A stretch of 64,000 nucleotides of DNA from Pseudarthrobacter oxydans (GTDB lineage: Bacteria > Actinomycetota > Actinomycetes > Actinomycetales > Micrococcaceae): contig NZ_JAUSSN010000009.1 of assembly GCF_030812335.1 (NCBI RefSeq), positions 124,001 to 188,000 on the forward strand, read 5' to 3'. Shown piece after piece: positions 25,666-34,703 of this stretch. Below the pieces are notes generated by a model. The model was not told where the DNA came from. It did no database searches and worked only from the letters and a program-made list of their open reading frames with translations. The translations under genes and the position numbers were made by a program. The stretch's first letter is position 1; each line of letters begins with the position of its first letter.

Positions 25666-26663
25666 TTCGTCCCGTTGAGGCTGATGCTGTACTTCTCCAC
25701 CAGTGCCTTGTATTTGGCCGCGTAGTCCTTCCACTGCGTGACAACTTCCTCGCCGGAGATTTCCTTCGGGGTCAGCAGGTTCTGCTCGTTGAATGACTTG
25801 TAGGCATCCGACTTGAAGGTCTCCCGGAACGCGGCGAGCAGTTTGTCCTGCACGTCCTGCGGGGTGCCCTTAGGGGCAGCGACTGCCCGGTACTGGGCCA
25901 CGGGGACGTCATAACCCGATTCCTTGGCAGTCGGGGTGTCCGGGAGGAAGGAGTTCCGCTCCTCGGAGAAGACGAGGAGCGGGGCGACCTTGCCGGCCTT
26001 GATCTGCGGCATTGCTTCGCCGAGCTGAACGGTGGCCAGTTCCACCTGGTTGCCCAGCACCGCGGTCAGTGCCGGCTTGCCGCTGTCGAACGGAACGTCA
26101 GTTCCCTTCACATCGGCCTGCTTGAACAGCACGGTCTGCGCCAGCTGGCTGCCGGTACCAACGCCGGTGGTGCCGAAGGTGATGTTCCGGCCAGCTCCGG
26201 TCACATCTGTGATCGTCTTGAATCCTGACTTGTCGCTGGCCACCAGCACGTAGTCGTCCTGGGACAACCCGGCAATGACATCGAAGTCATCGATGTTCAC
26301 AGCCTCATCCGCGGTGACCGCCAGCGGGGTGATGGTGATCAGGGACGCGTTGAGCAGGATCAGGTTCTGTCCGTCAGCGGGCTTGCCGGCTACCTCTTTG
26401 CTGGCCAGGGCGCCGTTGGCACCCGGCTTGTTTACCACCGGCACCGGGGCGCCGAGAGTCTCGGACGCGCCCTCGGAGATGGCCCGGGCGATCAGGTCGG
26501 TACTGCCGCCGGGCGCCTGTCCCACAGTGAGGTTGATGGGCCCATTGGGATACTTGGCGGAATCGGTGCTGCCGCCGGCGACGTTGCCGCAGGCGGTCAG
26601 CGCCAAGAGTGTGACGGCGGACGCCGCTCCGAGCACGGTGCGGCGCGAAGGGAAGTGCATCAT
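25662..26663 (-). CDS. tctC: Tripartite tricarboxylate transporter substrate-binding lipoprotein TctC
   Basis: This 333-residue Bug-family binding protein has a signal peptide and lipobox LTAC (Cys25), so it is tethered outside the membrane. Family features are PINLTVGQAPGGSTDLIAR after the linker, the loop VVNKPGANGALASKEVA, and ITFGTTGVGTGSQ. It captures the carboxylate and delivers it to TctAB. ATG 26663 (or 26660) follows an AGGAG ribosome site. It is the first gene of tctC-tctB-tctA-usp, transcribed away from the lysR gene and controlled by the 51-bp element at 26754-26804. Confidence 0.92.
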   Translation of the reverse strand: MMHFPSRRTVLGAASAVTLLALTACGNVAGGSTDSAKYPNGPINLTVGQAPGGSTDLIARAISEGASETLGAPVPVVNKPGANGALASKEVAGKPADGQNLILLNASLITITPLAVTADEAVNIDDFDVIAGLSQDDYVLVASDKSGFKTITDVTGAGRNITFGTTGVGTGSQLAQTVLFKQADVKGTDVPFDSGKPALTAVLGNQVELATVQLGEAMPQIKAGKVAPLLVFSEERNSFLPDTPTAKESGYDVPVAQYRAVAAPKGTPQDVQDKLLAAFRETFKSDAYKSFNEQNLLTPKEISGEEVVTQWKDYAAKYKALVEKYSISLNGTK

Positions 26664-26753
26664 TGGAACTCCTCGTTGGTGGTCGGGGCCTTGCCCCGGA
26701 AGCATTGTGAACCGCATCACGCCGGTTCGCTGAATCGAGTGTAGGGAGCCGCT

Positions 26754-26804
26754 ATGATGCCTGTCTAAGCCCAAATATGCATAGGGTGATACCAGGAAGG
26801 CATC
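26754..26804 (-). promoter_or_regulatory. tct promoter/LysR-type control element
   Basis: Read on the minus strand, it contains GATGCC-N6-GTATCA-N17-CTTAGACAGGCAT-N-AT. The same blocks at identical spacing occur before kdgD (27699-27749). TTAGAC can serve as -35, with TACACT about 19 bp later as -10. The element abuts the lysR start codon, so LysR probably also controls itself. Confidence 0.75.
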
Positions 26805-27689
26805 ATGTTTACCTTTGACCAGCTGGCCGGCTTCATCGCGGTCGCGGAAGAACTCCACTTCGGACGCGCGGCGGAGCGCCTGCAGATGACGCAGCCGCCG
26901 TTGAGCCGCCAGATCCAGAAACTGGAGCGGAGCGTCGGCGCGGAACTCCTCGAGCGAGACAACCGGAAGGTCCAGCTGACGCACGCGGGGGTCGCCTTTC
27001 TCGACGAGGCCCGGCGCCTGCTGGCGCTCGCCGAGCGTGCCCCCGTGGCCGCGCGCCGCATCGCGTCCGGCCGCTCGGGCCTGCTGCGCATCGGCTTCAC
27101 TGCCGCCAGCGGCCTCAGCATCCTGGGTCCGCTGCTCGAAGAGATTTCCACGCGGCTGCCCGACGTCGACATCGACCTCCAGGAGTTGGTGACCGGCGAG
27201 CAGATCCAGGCGCTGCAGACCGGCGAACTGGACCTGGGCCTGGCCCGGCCGCCCTTTGACCGCGATGTTTTTGATTCCCACCTGCTGTATCGCGAGTCCA
27301 TGGTCCTCGCCGTCCCGTCCGGCCACCGGCTGGCAGGCCTGGGCCGGGACATCGACAACGACGAGCTTAAGGACGAGCCGCTCATCATGCACTCGCCGCA
27401 GCAGGCCCGGTACTTCTACGATCTCGTGATCCGAACGTTCCCCATCCAGCACGGCAATGTGGTCCACACCGTCAGCCAGATCCTCACCATGGTTTCGCTG
27501 GTCGCCGCCAAGCGCGGGGTCGCCTTCGTGCCGCACTCCGCCACGGCCCTGGGGATCCAGGGTGTTGAATTCCTGCCGTTGAGCGGCAGCCCGGGGGAAC
27601 CCGTGGAACTTCACGCGATCTGGAACCGCAAGGTGGCAAACCCCGCACTGCGCCGCCTCCTGACTGAACTCGACTACCAAATGGAGTAA
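26805..27689 (+). CDS. LysR-family transcriptional regulator of aldarate genes
   Basis: This 294-residue protein has an N-terminal winged HTH (FGRAAERLQMTQPPLSRQIQ at about 20-40) and a periplasmic-binding-like effector domain (about 90-290) with LRIGFTAASG at the start. It lies between the divergent tct operon and the kdgD operon, both of which have the same 51-bp upstream element. I infer that it activates both in response to an aldarate or a pathway intermediate. The AGGAAGG ribosome site sits inside the shared element. Confidence 0.92.
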   Translation: MFTFDQLAGFIAVAEELHFGRAAERLQMTQPPLSRQIQKLERSVGAELLERDNRKVQLTHAGVAFLDEARRLLALAERAPVAARRIASGRSGLLRIGFTAASGLSILGPLLEEISTRLPDVDIDLQELVTGEQIQALQTGELDLGLARPPFDRDVFDSHLLYRESMVLAVPSGHRLAGLGRDIDNDELKDEPLIMHSPQQARYFYDLVIRTFPIQHGNVVHTVSQILTMVSLVAAKRGVAFVPHSATALGIQGVEFLPLSGSPGEPVELHAIWNRKVANPALRRLLTELDYQME

Positions 27690-27698
27690 TTTCCCCGT

Positions 27699-27749
27699 GA
27701 TGCCCCGAGGGTATCAATACATACAAAAATGAACTTAGACAGGCATGAT
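27699..27749 (+). promoter_or_regulatory. kdgD promoter/LysR-type control element
   Basis: GATGCC-N6-GTATCA-N17-CTTAGACAGGCAT-N-AT matches the tct element position for position, while the bases between the blocks have diverged. TTAGAC (-35) and TACGCT (-10) are 18 bp apart, giving a transcript start about 55 bp before the kdgD GTG. Confidence 0.75.
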
Positions 27750-27819
27750 CGCCGAGCCTACGCTGGAGGGGAACCGACCCACTCACGCCCATCTCGGCGC
27801 TCATCCGGAGGACCACATC

Positions 27820-28734
27820 GTGACGAAGTACACACCCCAGGAACTCGCAGACACCCTTAAGAACGGCCTGTTGTCGTTCCCCGTGACCTCATTCGATGCG
27901 CAGCTGCAATTCGACGAGGAGAACTACCGCAAGCACCTGGCCTGGCAGGCCAGCTTCCCGGTGGCGGGCCTCTTTGCCGCCGGCGGCACCGGCGAAGGAT
28001 TCTCCCTGACCCCGGACGAGTCGGCCAGGGTGGTCCGCGCCGCCGTCGAGGAGGTCGGTGCACTGGTGCCCGTCCTGGCCTCAGCCGGCGGATCCACCGC
28101 GCAGGCCATCGGCAACGCGCAGGCCGCCGAAGCGGCCGGCGCGGACGGCATCCTGCTCCTGCCGCCCTACCTGACGGAAGCGGACCAGGGCGGCCTGATC
28201 GACCACGTGGGCGCCATCTGCGAGTCCACCTCACTCGGCGTCATCATCTACAACCGCGCCAATGCCATTTACAAGGACACCACGGTGGCCACCCTGGCGG
28301 ACCGCCATGAGAACCTGATCGGTTTCAAGGACGGCGTGGGCGACCTTGAGCACGACGCCCGCGTTTACGCCAAGCTGGGCGACCGCCTGTTCTACCTCGG
28401 GGGCCTTCCCACCGCGGAGACGTTTGCCCTGCCGCTGCTCCAGCTGGGCATGAGCACCTATTCCAGCGCGATGTACAACTTCGTCCCGCAGTTCGCCCTG
28501 GACTTCTACCAGGACGTCCGCAACAACGACCGCGTTGCCGTCAACAAGAAGCTCAACGACTTCGTGATCCCCTATCTGGACATCCGCGACCGGGTGAAGG
28601 GCTACTCCGTTTCCATCGTGAAGGGCGGCCTCGACGCGATTGGCCGCTCCGCCGGCGGAGTGCGCCCACCCCTGCAGAACCTCGCACCGGAGGACCTCGC
28701 CGACCTCACAGCCCTCATCGCAACCCTTTCCTAG
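27820..28734 (+). CDS. kdgD: 5-dehydro-4-deoxyglucarate dehydratase
   Basis: This 304-residue member of the DapA/N-acetylneuraminate lyase family forms a Schiff base with Lys170 (GFKDGVGD) and uses Tyr144 (VIIYNRANA). The GGTGEGFSL and YSSAMYNFVPQ segments are typical of KdgD. It dehydrates and decarboxylates 5-keto-4-deoxyglucarate to alpha-ketoglutarate semialdehyde. The start is GTG 27820 after a GGAGG site. It is the first gene of the catabolic operon, 11 bp before the aldehyde dehydrogenase. Confidence 0.94.
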   Translation: MTKYTPQELADTLKNGLLSFPVTSFDAQLQFDEENYRKHLAWQASFPVAGLFAAGGTGEGFSLTPDESARVVRAAVEEVGALVPVLASAGGSTAQAIGNAQAAEAAGADGILLLPPYLTEADQGGLIDHVGAICESTSLGVIIYNRANAIYKDTTVATLADRHENLIGFKDGVGDLEHDARVYAKLGDRLFYLGGLPTAETFALPLLQLGMSTYSSAMYNFVPQFALDFYQDVRNNDRVAVNKKLNDFVIPYLDIRDRVKGYSVSIVKGGLDAIGRSAGGVRPPLQNLAPEDLADLTALIATLS

Positions 28735-28745
28735 GAGGACGCACC

Positions 28746-30377
28746 GTGACCCTCAACGGACACTCACTGATCGCATGCCAGCCGGTAGCCGGGAACGGCA
28801 AGACCGCCCATGGCTACAACCCCGCCACCAACGAGCTGCTGGAGCCCGGTTACTCGCTGCTGACCGAAGGACAGCTCGCGACGGCGACCTCCGCCGCCGC
28901 CGCAGCCTACCCGTCCTTCAGCACCCTTGACCCGGAGACCCATGCGGGCTTCCTGGAGGCCATCGCCGAAAACATCGAGGCGATCGGCGAGGAGCTCATC
29001 ACGCGCGCCGGTCTCGAGACCGGCCTGCCGACCGCGAGACTGCAGGGCGAGCGGGCACGCACCGCCGGCCAGCTCCGCCTCTTCGCAGCGGTTGTCCGGC
29101 AGGGCGATTTCCGCGGCGTCCGGGTCGACCCCGCGCTGCCGGACCGCGCTCCCCTGCCGCGGGCTGACATCCGGCAGCGACAGATCCCGCTGGGTCCGGT
29201 GGCAGTCTTTGGCGCCAGCAACTTCCCGCTGGCCTTCTCGACGGCGGGCGGGGACACCGCCTCCGCCCTCGCCGCCGGCTGCCCGGTGGTCTTCAAGGCG
29301 CACAACGCCCACCCCGGCACCGGCGAGCTCGTCGGCCAGGCGATTGTCAAAGCCGTCAAGAACTTCGGGCTCCACCCGGGCGTGTTCTCCCTCATCTACG
29401 GACCCGGCAGCAGCATTGGCCAGGCCCTCGTAGCCGATCCGGCGATCAAGGCCGTCGGCTTCACCGGCTCACAGTCAGCCGGCATCGCCCTGATGCGCAC
29501 CGCCGCCGCGCGGCCGGAGCCGATTCCCGTCTACGCGGAAATGTCCTCACTCAACCCTGTCTTCGTCTTCCCCGGAGCCCTCACCGGCAACGCCGAAGAA
29601 ATCGACGTGCTGGCGTCGCAGTACGTTGCGGCCGTCACGGGCAGCTCAGGACAGCTGTGCACCTCCCCCGGGCTGCTGTTCGCGCCCACCGGTGCGGCGG
29701 GCGACAAATTTGCCGCCGCCGTCGGCCGGGCTGTAGCCGCCTGTGCCGGGCAGACCATGCTGACCGCGGGAATCGCCGGATCCCGGAACTCCGGCGCGGA
29801 GGCGCTGGGCTCCGCCGACAATGTCAGTGTCCTCGGACTGGGCGCCGAAGGTGCCACCGAGAACGCCCCGCCCCCCGCCATCTTCGGCACCAGTGTCGCC
29901 GAGTTCGTGTCCAACCCCGTGCTGCACGCGGAGGTCTTCGGCGCCGCCAGCCTGGTGATCCGGTATTCGGACACCAACGAACTGATCGACGCCGCCAGCC
30001 GGCTCGAGGGTCAGCTCACCGCGTCCCTGCAACTCGCCCCGGCCGACTACCCGTTGGCGGCGCCCCTCGTGCCGGTACTGGAGCAGAAGGTCGGAAGGAT
30101 CATCGTCAACGGCTGGCCCACCGGCGTCGAGGTCGGGCATGCCATGGTCCACGGCGGCCCGTTCCCCGCCACCTCGGACACCCGGACCACCTCCGTGGGC
30201 ACCCTGGCCATCAACCGCTTCCTGCGGCCGGTCGCGTACCAGAACCTACCGCAGGAACTGCTGCCGGCGCCGCTCCGGGACGGCAATCCGTGGCGGCTGA
30301 ACCGCCGGGTCGACGGCGTCGTTGAAGCCGCCGCAGCAGAAGAGGCAGCAACCGAGAAAGCAGAGGTCAACGCGTGA
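28746..30377 (+). CDS. Alpha-ketoglutarate semialdehyde dehydrogenase (aldehyde dehydrogenase)
   Basis: This 543-residue aldehyde dehydrogenase matches the type III ketoglutaric-semialdehyde group. The cofactor loop [20 protein letters not shown] is near residue 155, FTGSQSAG near 240, the general-base Glu in [11 protein letters not shown] near 265, and the nucleophile Cys305 in SGQLCTSPG. It oxidises the KdgD product to 2-oxoglutarate with NAD(P)+. The start is GTG 28746 after AGGAGG, and the 3' end overlaps gudD by 4 bp, so expression is coupled. Confidence 0.92.
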   Translation: MTLNGHSLIACQPVAGNGKTAHGYNPATNELLEPGYSLLTEGQLATATSAAAAAYPSFSTLDPETHAGFLEAIAENIEAIGEELITRAGLETGLPTARLQGERARTAGQLRLFAAVVRQGDFRGVRVDPALPDRAPLPRADIRQRQIPLGPVAVFGASNFPLAFSTAGGDTASALAAGCPVVFKAHNAHPGTGELVGQAIVKAVKNFGLHPGVFSLIYGPGSSIGQALVADPAIKAVGFTGSQSAGIALMRTAAARPEPIPVYAEMSSLNPVFVFPGALTGNAEEIDVLASQYVAAVTGSSGQLCTSPGLLFAPTGAAGDKFAAAVGRAVAACAGQTMLTAGIAGSRNSGAEALGSADNVSVLGLGAEGATENAPPPAIFGTSVAEFVSNPVLHAEVFGAASLVIRYSDTNELIDAASRLEGQLTASLQLAPADYPLAAPLVPVLEQKVGRIIVNGWPTGVEVGHAMVHGGPFPATSDTRTTSVGTLAINRFLRPVAYQNLPQELLPAPLRDGNPWRLNRRVDGVVEAAAAEEAATEKAEVNA

Positions 30378-31702
30378 CCACGCAGCCCACCATTGCCCAC
30401 GTCGAAGTCGTTCCCGTCGCGGGGCACGACAGCATGCTGATGAACCTCAGCGGCGCGCATGGCCCGTTCTTCACCCGCAACATCGTCATAGTGACCGATT
30501 CGGACGGCCGCACCGGCCTCGGTGAAGTGCCCGGCGGGGAGAAGATCCGCAGCACCATCGAGGAGGCCGGCAGGCTGATCGCGGGCCGGCCCGTGGCACG
30601 ATACCGCTCGCTGCTGCGGGAAGTCTCGACGGCGTTCGCGGACCGCGACGCCGGCGGCCGGGGCCTGCAGACCTTCGACCTGCGCACCACCGTCCACGCC
30701 GTCACCGCCGTCGAATCAGCACTGCTGGACCTCCATGGCCAGTTCCTCGGCGTCCCCGTCGCGGAACTCCTGGGCGACGGGCAGCAGCGCGGCTCGGTAC
30801 CGATGCTCGGATACCTCTTCTTCATCGGCGACCACGCCCGGACGGACCTGCCGTACCTGGTGGAGGAAGACCCGGCAGACCGTTGGGAGACGCTGCGTCG
30901 GCAGGAGGCCATGACCCCCGAGGCCGTGGTGGCCCTGGCCGAAGCGGCCCAGGAACGGTACGGCTTCAGCGACTTCAAGCTCAAGGGCGGCGTGCTCTCC
31001 GGCGACGCCGAGGTGGATGTGGTCACTGCCCTGGCCCGGCGCTTCCCGGACGCACCGATCACGCTGGATCCCAACGGCGCCTGGCTCCTGGACGAAGCCG
31101 TCCGCCTGGGCAAGCGGATGCAGGGCGTGGTGGCCTACGCCGAGGATCCCTGCGGCGCCGAGGGCCGGTTCTCCGGCCGCGAGGTGATGGCGGAGTTCCG
31201 CCGCGCCACCGGGCTGAGAACGGCCACCAACATGATCGCCACGGACTGGCGCGAGATGTCCCATGCCATCCGGAGCAACGCAGTCGACATCCCGCTGGCC
31301 GACCCGCATTTCTGGACCATGCACGGCTCCGTCCGGGTGGCGCAGCTATGCCACGAATTCGGATTGACCTGGGGCTCGCACTCGAACAACCACTTCGACA
31401 TCTCCCTGGCCATGTTCACCCACACAGGAGCGGCCGCCCCGGGCGAGATCACGGCGCTGGACACGCACTGGATCTGGCAGGACGGCCAGGGCCTGACCCG
31501 GGAACCGCTGCAGATCCGGGACGGCGCGATCGAAGTTCCGGCGGCTCCGGGGCTTGGAATCGAGCTGGACCGCGCTGCTCTGGACAAGGCACACCAGCTG
31601 TATCTGGAGCACGGGCTTGACGCCCGCGACGACAGCATGGGCATGCAGTGCTACGTCGACGGCTGGACATTTGACCCCAAGCGGCCCTGCCTGGTCCGCT
31701 AG
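30374..31702 (+). CDS. gudD: Glucarate dehydratase
   Basis: This 442-residue enolase-superfamily enzyme has the GlucD features: [20 protein letters not shown] at the start, LKGG with the catalytic lysine pair (FKLKGG), metal ligands in LDPNGAW, AEDPCG and NMIATDW, and the His in [14 protein letters not shown]. It dehydrates D-glucarate (and L-idarate) to 5-keto-4-deoxyglucarate, which KdgD then uses. GTG start, overlapping the preceding gene by 4 bp. Confidence 0.95.
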   Translation: MTTQPTIAHVEVVPVAGHDSMLMNLSGAHGPFFTRNIVIVTDSDGRTGLGEVPGGEKIRSTIEEAGRLIAGRPVARYRSLLREVSTAFADRDAGGRGLQTFDLRTTVHAVTAVESALLDLHGQFLGVPVAELLGDGQQRGSVPMLGYLFFIGDHARTDLPYLVEEDPADRWETLRRQEAMTPEAVVALAEAAQERYGFSDFKLKGGVLSGDAEVDVVTALARRFPDAPITLDPNGAWLLDEAVRLGKRMQGVVAYAEDPCGAEGRFSGREVMAEFRRATGLRTATNMIATDWREMSHAIRSNAVDIPLADPHFWTMHGSVRVAQLCHEFGLTWGSHSNNHFDISLAMFTHTGAAAPGEITALDTHWIWQDGQGLTREPLQIRDGAIEVPAAPGLGIELDRAALDKAHQLYLEHGLDARDDSMGMQCYVDGWTFDPKRPCLVR

Positions 31703-31730
31703 TCGGTGCGGCCAAGGCCGCCCCTGAACC

Positions 31731-31772
31731 CCGCACGGCCGTCTCCCCTCGCAACCGGAGCCGGCCGTGCGG
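31731..31772. terminator. Hairpin between gudD and the AEC gene
   Basis: An 11-bp perfect stem (31731-31741 with 31762-31772) has a 20-base loop. It lies 28 bp past the gudD stop with no T tract. It may end or lower readthrough from the kdgD-gudD transcript. Confidence 0.55.
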
Positions 31773-31824
31773 CATCCCACGTCCGGCCGGATTCCGGCCC
31801 GCAGCTACCTTCGAAGGGCACATT

Positions 31825-32745
31825 TTGGGCGGCGTTGTCTCCGGAATCCTGATTGTGTCCGCAGTCATCGCCGTCGGCTATTGCGCCGCCCGGCTGCGCA
31901 TCCTGGGCCCCGAGGTCCAGGGCGCCCTCACCCGCACCGCCTTCTACGTCACCAACCCCGCGCTGCTATTCACCGTCGTCGCCGGAAGTGACATCCGCGC
32001 CGCGCTGGGCACGGACGCCCCGCTGGCGCTGCTGTCCGCGGCGGCCGTGGGGGTGCTCTACTGCCTGCTCAGCTTCCTGTTCTTCCGGCGGCCCGTCGCC
32101 GAAACCGCCGTCGGCGCCATGGCCAGCAGCTATGCCAACGCCAACAACATCGGCATCCCCGTGTCGCTCTACGCCGTCGGAACCGCACAGCATGTGGCAC
32201 CCGTGCTCTTGGTGCAGATCCTGGTCATGGCCCCGTTCTACCTCACCGTCCTGGGACTCGCCGGAGGCTCCAGGATCTCCTGGAAGAAACTTCTGCTCCA
32301 GCCGTTCGCGAATCCGATGATCATCGCGTCAGGGCTGGGCGCCGCCGCCGCCCTGACCGGCTGGAACGCACCTGAGCTGCTCCAGAAACCCATCGACATG
32401 CTCGCCGGCGGGGCCGTCCCCATGGTCCTGCTCGCCTTTGGACTTTCCCTGGCCGGCAAGGCGCCCCTGCAAAAGGGGGACGGCCGCACCGAGACACTGG
32501 TCGCCACCGCCCTCAAGATTGCCGGGATGCCGCTCATCGTGTGGGCGCTGGGCCGCTTCGTCTTTGGCCTGGAGGGCCAGCACCTGCTGGCAATCGTCAT
32601 CATGGCGGCCCTGCCCACGGCCCAGAACGTGTTCCTCTTCGCTTCCCCCTACGGGCGGGGCATGACCATGGCCCGCGACGTGATCCTCTGCACCACCATC
32701 CTCAGCGCCGGCGCGCTGCTCGTCGCCGCCTGGCTGCTCGGCTAG
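31825..32745 (+). CDS. AEC family (auxin efflux carrier-like) transporter
   Basis: This 306-residue protein has 10 predicted membrane segments and the AEC features YVTNPALLFTVVAGSDIR in helix 2 and SYANANNIGIPVSLYAVG (Asn-rich crossover) in helix 4. Bacterial AEC proteins carry dicarboxylates such as malate or malonate. Its place between two aldarate dehydratases suggests transport of an aldarate or related acid, either import or overflow export. The start is TTG 31825 with CGAAGGG upstream. The galactarate promoter starts right after its stop. Confidence 0.85.
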   Translation: MGGVVSGILIVSAVIAVGYCAARLRILGPEVQGALTRTAFYVTNPALLFTVVAGSDIRAALGTDAPLALLSAAAVGVLYCLLSFLFFRRPVAETAVGAMASSYANANNIGIPVSLYAVGTAQHVAPVLLVQILVMAPFYLTVLGLAGGSRISWKKLLLQPFANPMIIASGLGAAAALTGWNAPELLQKPIDMLAGGAVPMVLLAFGLSLAGKAPLQKGDGRTETLVATALKIAGMPLIVWALGRFVFGLEGQHLLAIVIMAALPTAQNVFLFASPYGRGMTMARDVILCTTILSAGALLVAAWLLG

Positions 32746-32762
32746 GTTCCTTTCCCGAAAGT

Positions 32763-32798
32763 ACTTGTTATACAAGTTGATAACTTGTATCCTAAGTT
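32763..32798 (+). promoter_or_regulatory. Promoter with GntR-type double operator for galactarate genes
   Basis: Two inverted repeats lie side by side: ACTTGTTATACAAGT (32763-32777) and AACTTGTATCCTAAGTT (32782-32798). A promoter with -35 TTGTTA (32765-32770) and -10 TATCCT (32788-32793), 17 bp apart, is buried in them. The FadR-type GntR protein encoded at 33979 is the likely repressor. Confidence 0.7.
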
Positions 32799-32841
32799 GG
32801 TGCGGGGCGGTGCAGCCCGGCAATACCTCCAGGGAGAATCC

Positions 32842-33969
32842 ATGACCAGCGTAGACCTGATCCGCCACGTAAGACTTTCCACCGCGCGGCTGCCGCTCGC
32901 CGTCCCGATCAGCGACGCGAAAGTCTTCACCGGGCGCCAGAAGCCGATGACCGAAGTTGTCTTCCTCTTCGCCGAAATCACCACCGAGCAGGGCCACAGC
33001 GGAATCGGCTTCAGCTACTCCAAACGCGCCGGAGGCCCGGCCCAGTACGCCCATGCCAAGGAGGTCGCCGAAGGCATCATCGGGGAGGACCCGAACGACA
33101 TCGGCAAGCTCTACACCAAGCTCCTGTGGGCGGGCGCGTCCGTCGGCCGCTCCGGCGTCGCCACGCAGGCACTCGCCGCCATTGACATCGCGCTCTACGA
33201 CCTCAAGGCCAAGCGCGCCGGACTGCCGCTGGCCAAGTTCCTCGGCTCCTACCGCGACTCCGTGCAGACCTACAACACCTCCGGCGGATTCCTGAACGCC
33301 ACGCTCGACGAGGTCAAGGCCCGCGCCACGGCCCTCCTGGACGAGGGCATCGGCGGCATCAAGATCAAGGTGGGCCTGCCGGACACGGCCGAGGACCTCC
33401 GCCGCGTGGCCGGGGTCCGCGAACACATCGGCTGGGACGTGCCGCTGATGGTCGACGCCAACCAGCAGTGGGACCGCGCCACCGCCCTGCGGATGGGCCG
33501 CCAGCTCGAGGAATTCAACCTCGTCTGGATCGAGGAGCCCCTCGACGCCTACGACTTCGAAGGCCACGCACACCTTGCCCAAATCCTGGACACTCCCATC
33601 GCCACCGGCGAAATGCTGGCGTCCGTCGCCGAACACCAGGGCCTGATCAAGGCCAACGGCTGCGACATCATCCAGCCCGACGCACCGCGCGTCGGCGGCA
33701 TCACCCAGTTCCTCCGCCTCGCTGCCCTGGCGGACGAACGCGGACTGGGCCTGGCCCCGCACTTCGCCATGGAAATCCACCTCCACCTCGCCGCGGCCTA
33801 CCCGCGCGAACCGTGGGTGGAGCACTTCGACTGGCTGGATCCGCTCTTCAACGAACGCCTCGAAACCAAGAACGGCCGCATGCTGGTTCCGGACCGTCCC
33901 GGACTGGGCATCACACTCAGCGACCAGGCGCGGGCCTGGACGACCGAATCGGTGGAATTCGGCAAGTAA
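32842..33969 (+). CDS. L-talarate/galactarate dehydratase
   Basis: This 375-residue mandelate-racemase-subgroup enzyme closely follows the TalrD/GalrD pattern: ISDAKVFTGRQKPMTEVVF near the start, GVGFSYSKRAGG-like (GIGFSYSKRAGG), the catalytic lysines in IKIKVG, metal ligands in MVDANQQW, IEEPLDA and TGEML, and the catalytic His in APHFAMEIHLH. It dehydrates galactarate to 5-keto-4-deoxyglucarate and can interconvert talarate. This feeds the same KdgD step as gudD. ATG 32842 follows AGGGAGAA. It is followed 9 bp later by the gntR gene. Confidence 0.9.
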   Translation: MTSVDLIRHVRLSTARLPLAVPISDAKVFTGRQKPMTEVVFLFAEITTEQGHSGIGFSYSKRAGGPAQYAHAKEVAEGIIGEDPNDIGKLYTKLLWAGASVGRSGVATQALAAIDIALYDLKAKRAGLPLAKFLGSYRDSVQTYNTSGGFLNATLDEVKARATALLDEGIGGIKIKVGLPDTAEDLRRVAGVREHIGWDVPLMVDANQQWDRATALRMGRQLEEFNLVWIEEPLDAYDFEGHAHLAQILDTPIATGEMLASVAEHQGLIKANGCDIIQPDAPRVGGITQFLRLAALADERGLGLAPHFAMEIHLHLAAAYPREPWVEHFDWLDPLFNERLETKNGRMLVPDRPGLGITLSDQARAWTTESVEFGK

Positions 33970-33978
33970 CCTAGAACC

Positions 33979-34692
33979 ATGAGCCGGAACCTGACCGCGG
34001 ACCTCGCCGCCGATCTTCGCATGCGCATTGTCGACGGCGTCATCCAGCCGGGCGAGAAGCTTCCCAGCGAAAACACCCTGATCAGCGAATTCGGCGTCAG
34101 CCGGACAGTGGTCCGCTCCGCGCTCACCCGCCTGCAAGCCGAAGGGCTCGTCGAAACCGAACGGGGGCGGGGCAGCTTTGCGCTGACCCCTCCCCCGGCA
34201 GACGCACAACCGGTGCCCGCAACCCGGCCGGTGGTCAGCCTGGAAGACCGCGCCAGGCTGCTCGAGTTCCGCATCGGCGTCGAGTCCGAGGCTGCCGCCC
34301 TGGCAGCCCGGAACCGCTCTGAACGGCAGCTGCAGGCGGTCCGGACGGCGCTGGAGGAGTTCACCGCCAGCGGGACCCACCCGGCGCACGCCATGAAATC
34401 GGACTACGAGTTCCACCGCGCCATCGCAGCCGCCACCGGCAACCCGTTCTATTCCGACTGCCTGGCGGCGCTGGGACAGACCATGATCGCCATGCCCCGG
34501 ACCCGCCTCATGACCGGCGGGGAGCACCACGTGCGGGAGCATTTCGAGCAAGTGGTGCTGGAACACGAGTCCATCTATGCCGCCATCGCCGAGGGCGACG
34601 GAGCGTCGTCGTCGGCCGCCATGCGCAGCCACCTGGCAAACTCCCGACGCCGGCTCCGCACGCCCGCTGCCGGGCGCCCGGCCGGCAGCTAG
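33979..34692 (+). CDS. FadR-type GntR transcriptional regulator
   Basis: This 237-residue protein has an N-terminal GntR winged HTH (IQPGEKLPSENTLISEFGVS, residues about 22-41) and a C-terminal FCD effector domain (about 90-225) with the metal-binding pattern including DYEFHRAIAAATGN and HLANSRRRL. It is in the same operon as the galactarate dehydratase and MFS permease. The double operator at 32763-32798 is the expected target. The ligand is probably galactarate or a pathway intermediate. Confidence 0.92.
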   Translation: MSRNLTADLAADLRMRIVDGVIQPGEKLPSENTLISEFGVSRTVVRSALTRLQAEGLVETERGRGSFALTPPPADAQPVPATRPVVSLEDRARLLEFRIGVESEAAALAARNRSERQLQAVRTALEEFTASGTHPAHAMKSDYEFHRAIAAATGNPFYSDCLAALGQTMIAMPRTRLMTGGEHHVREHFEQVVLEHESIYAAIAEGDGASSSAAMRSHLANSRRRLRTPAAGRPAGS

Positions 34693-34703
34693 GAACTGTC
34701 CGG

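Noticed and set aside
32329..34632. Long open frame of 767 codons antisense to galactarate dehydratase and gntR
   Set aside because: High-GC codon bias opens antisense frames; the opposite strand has two clearly recognisable proteins with ribosome sites.
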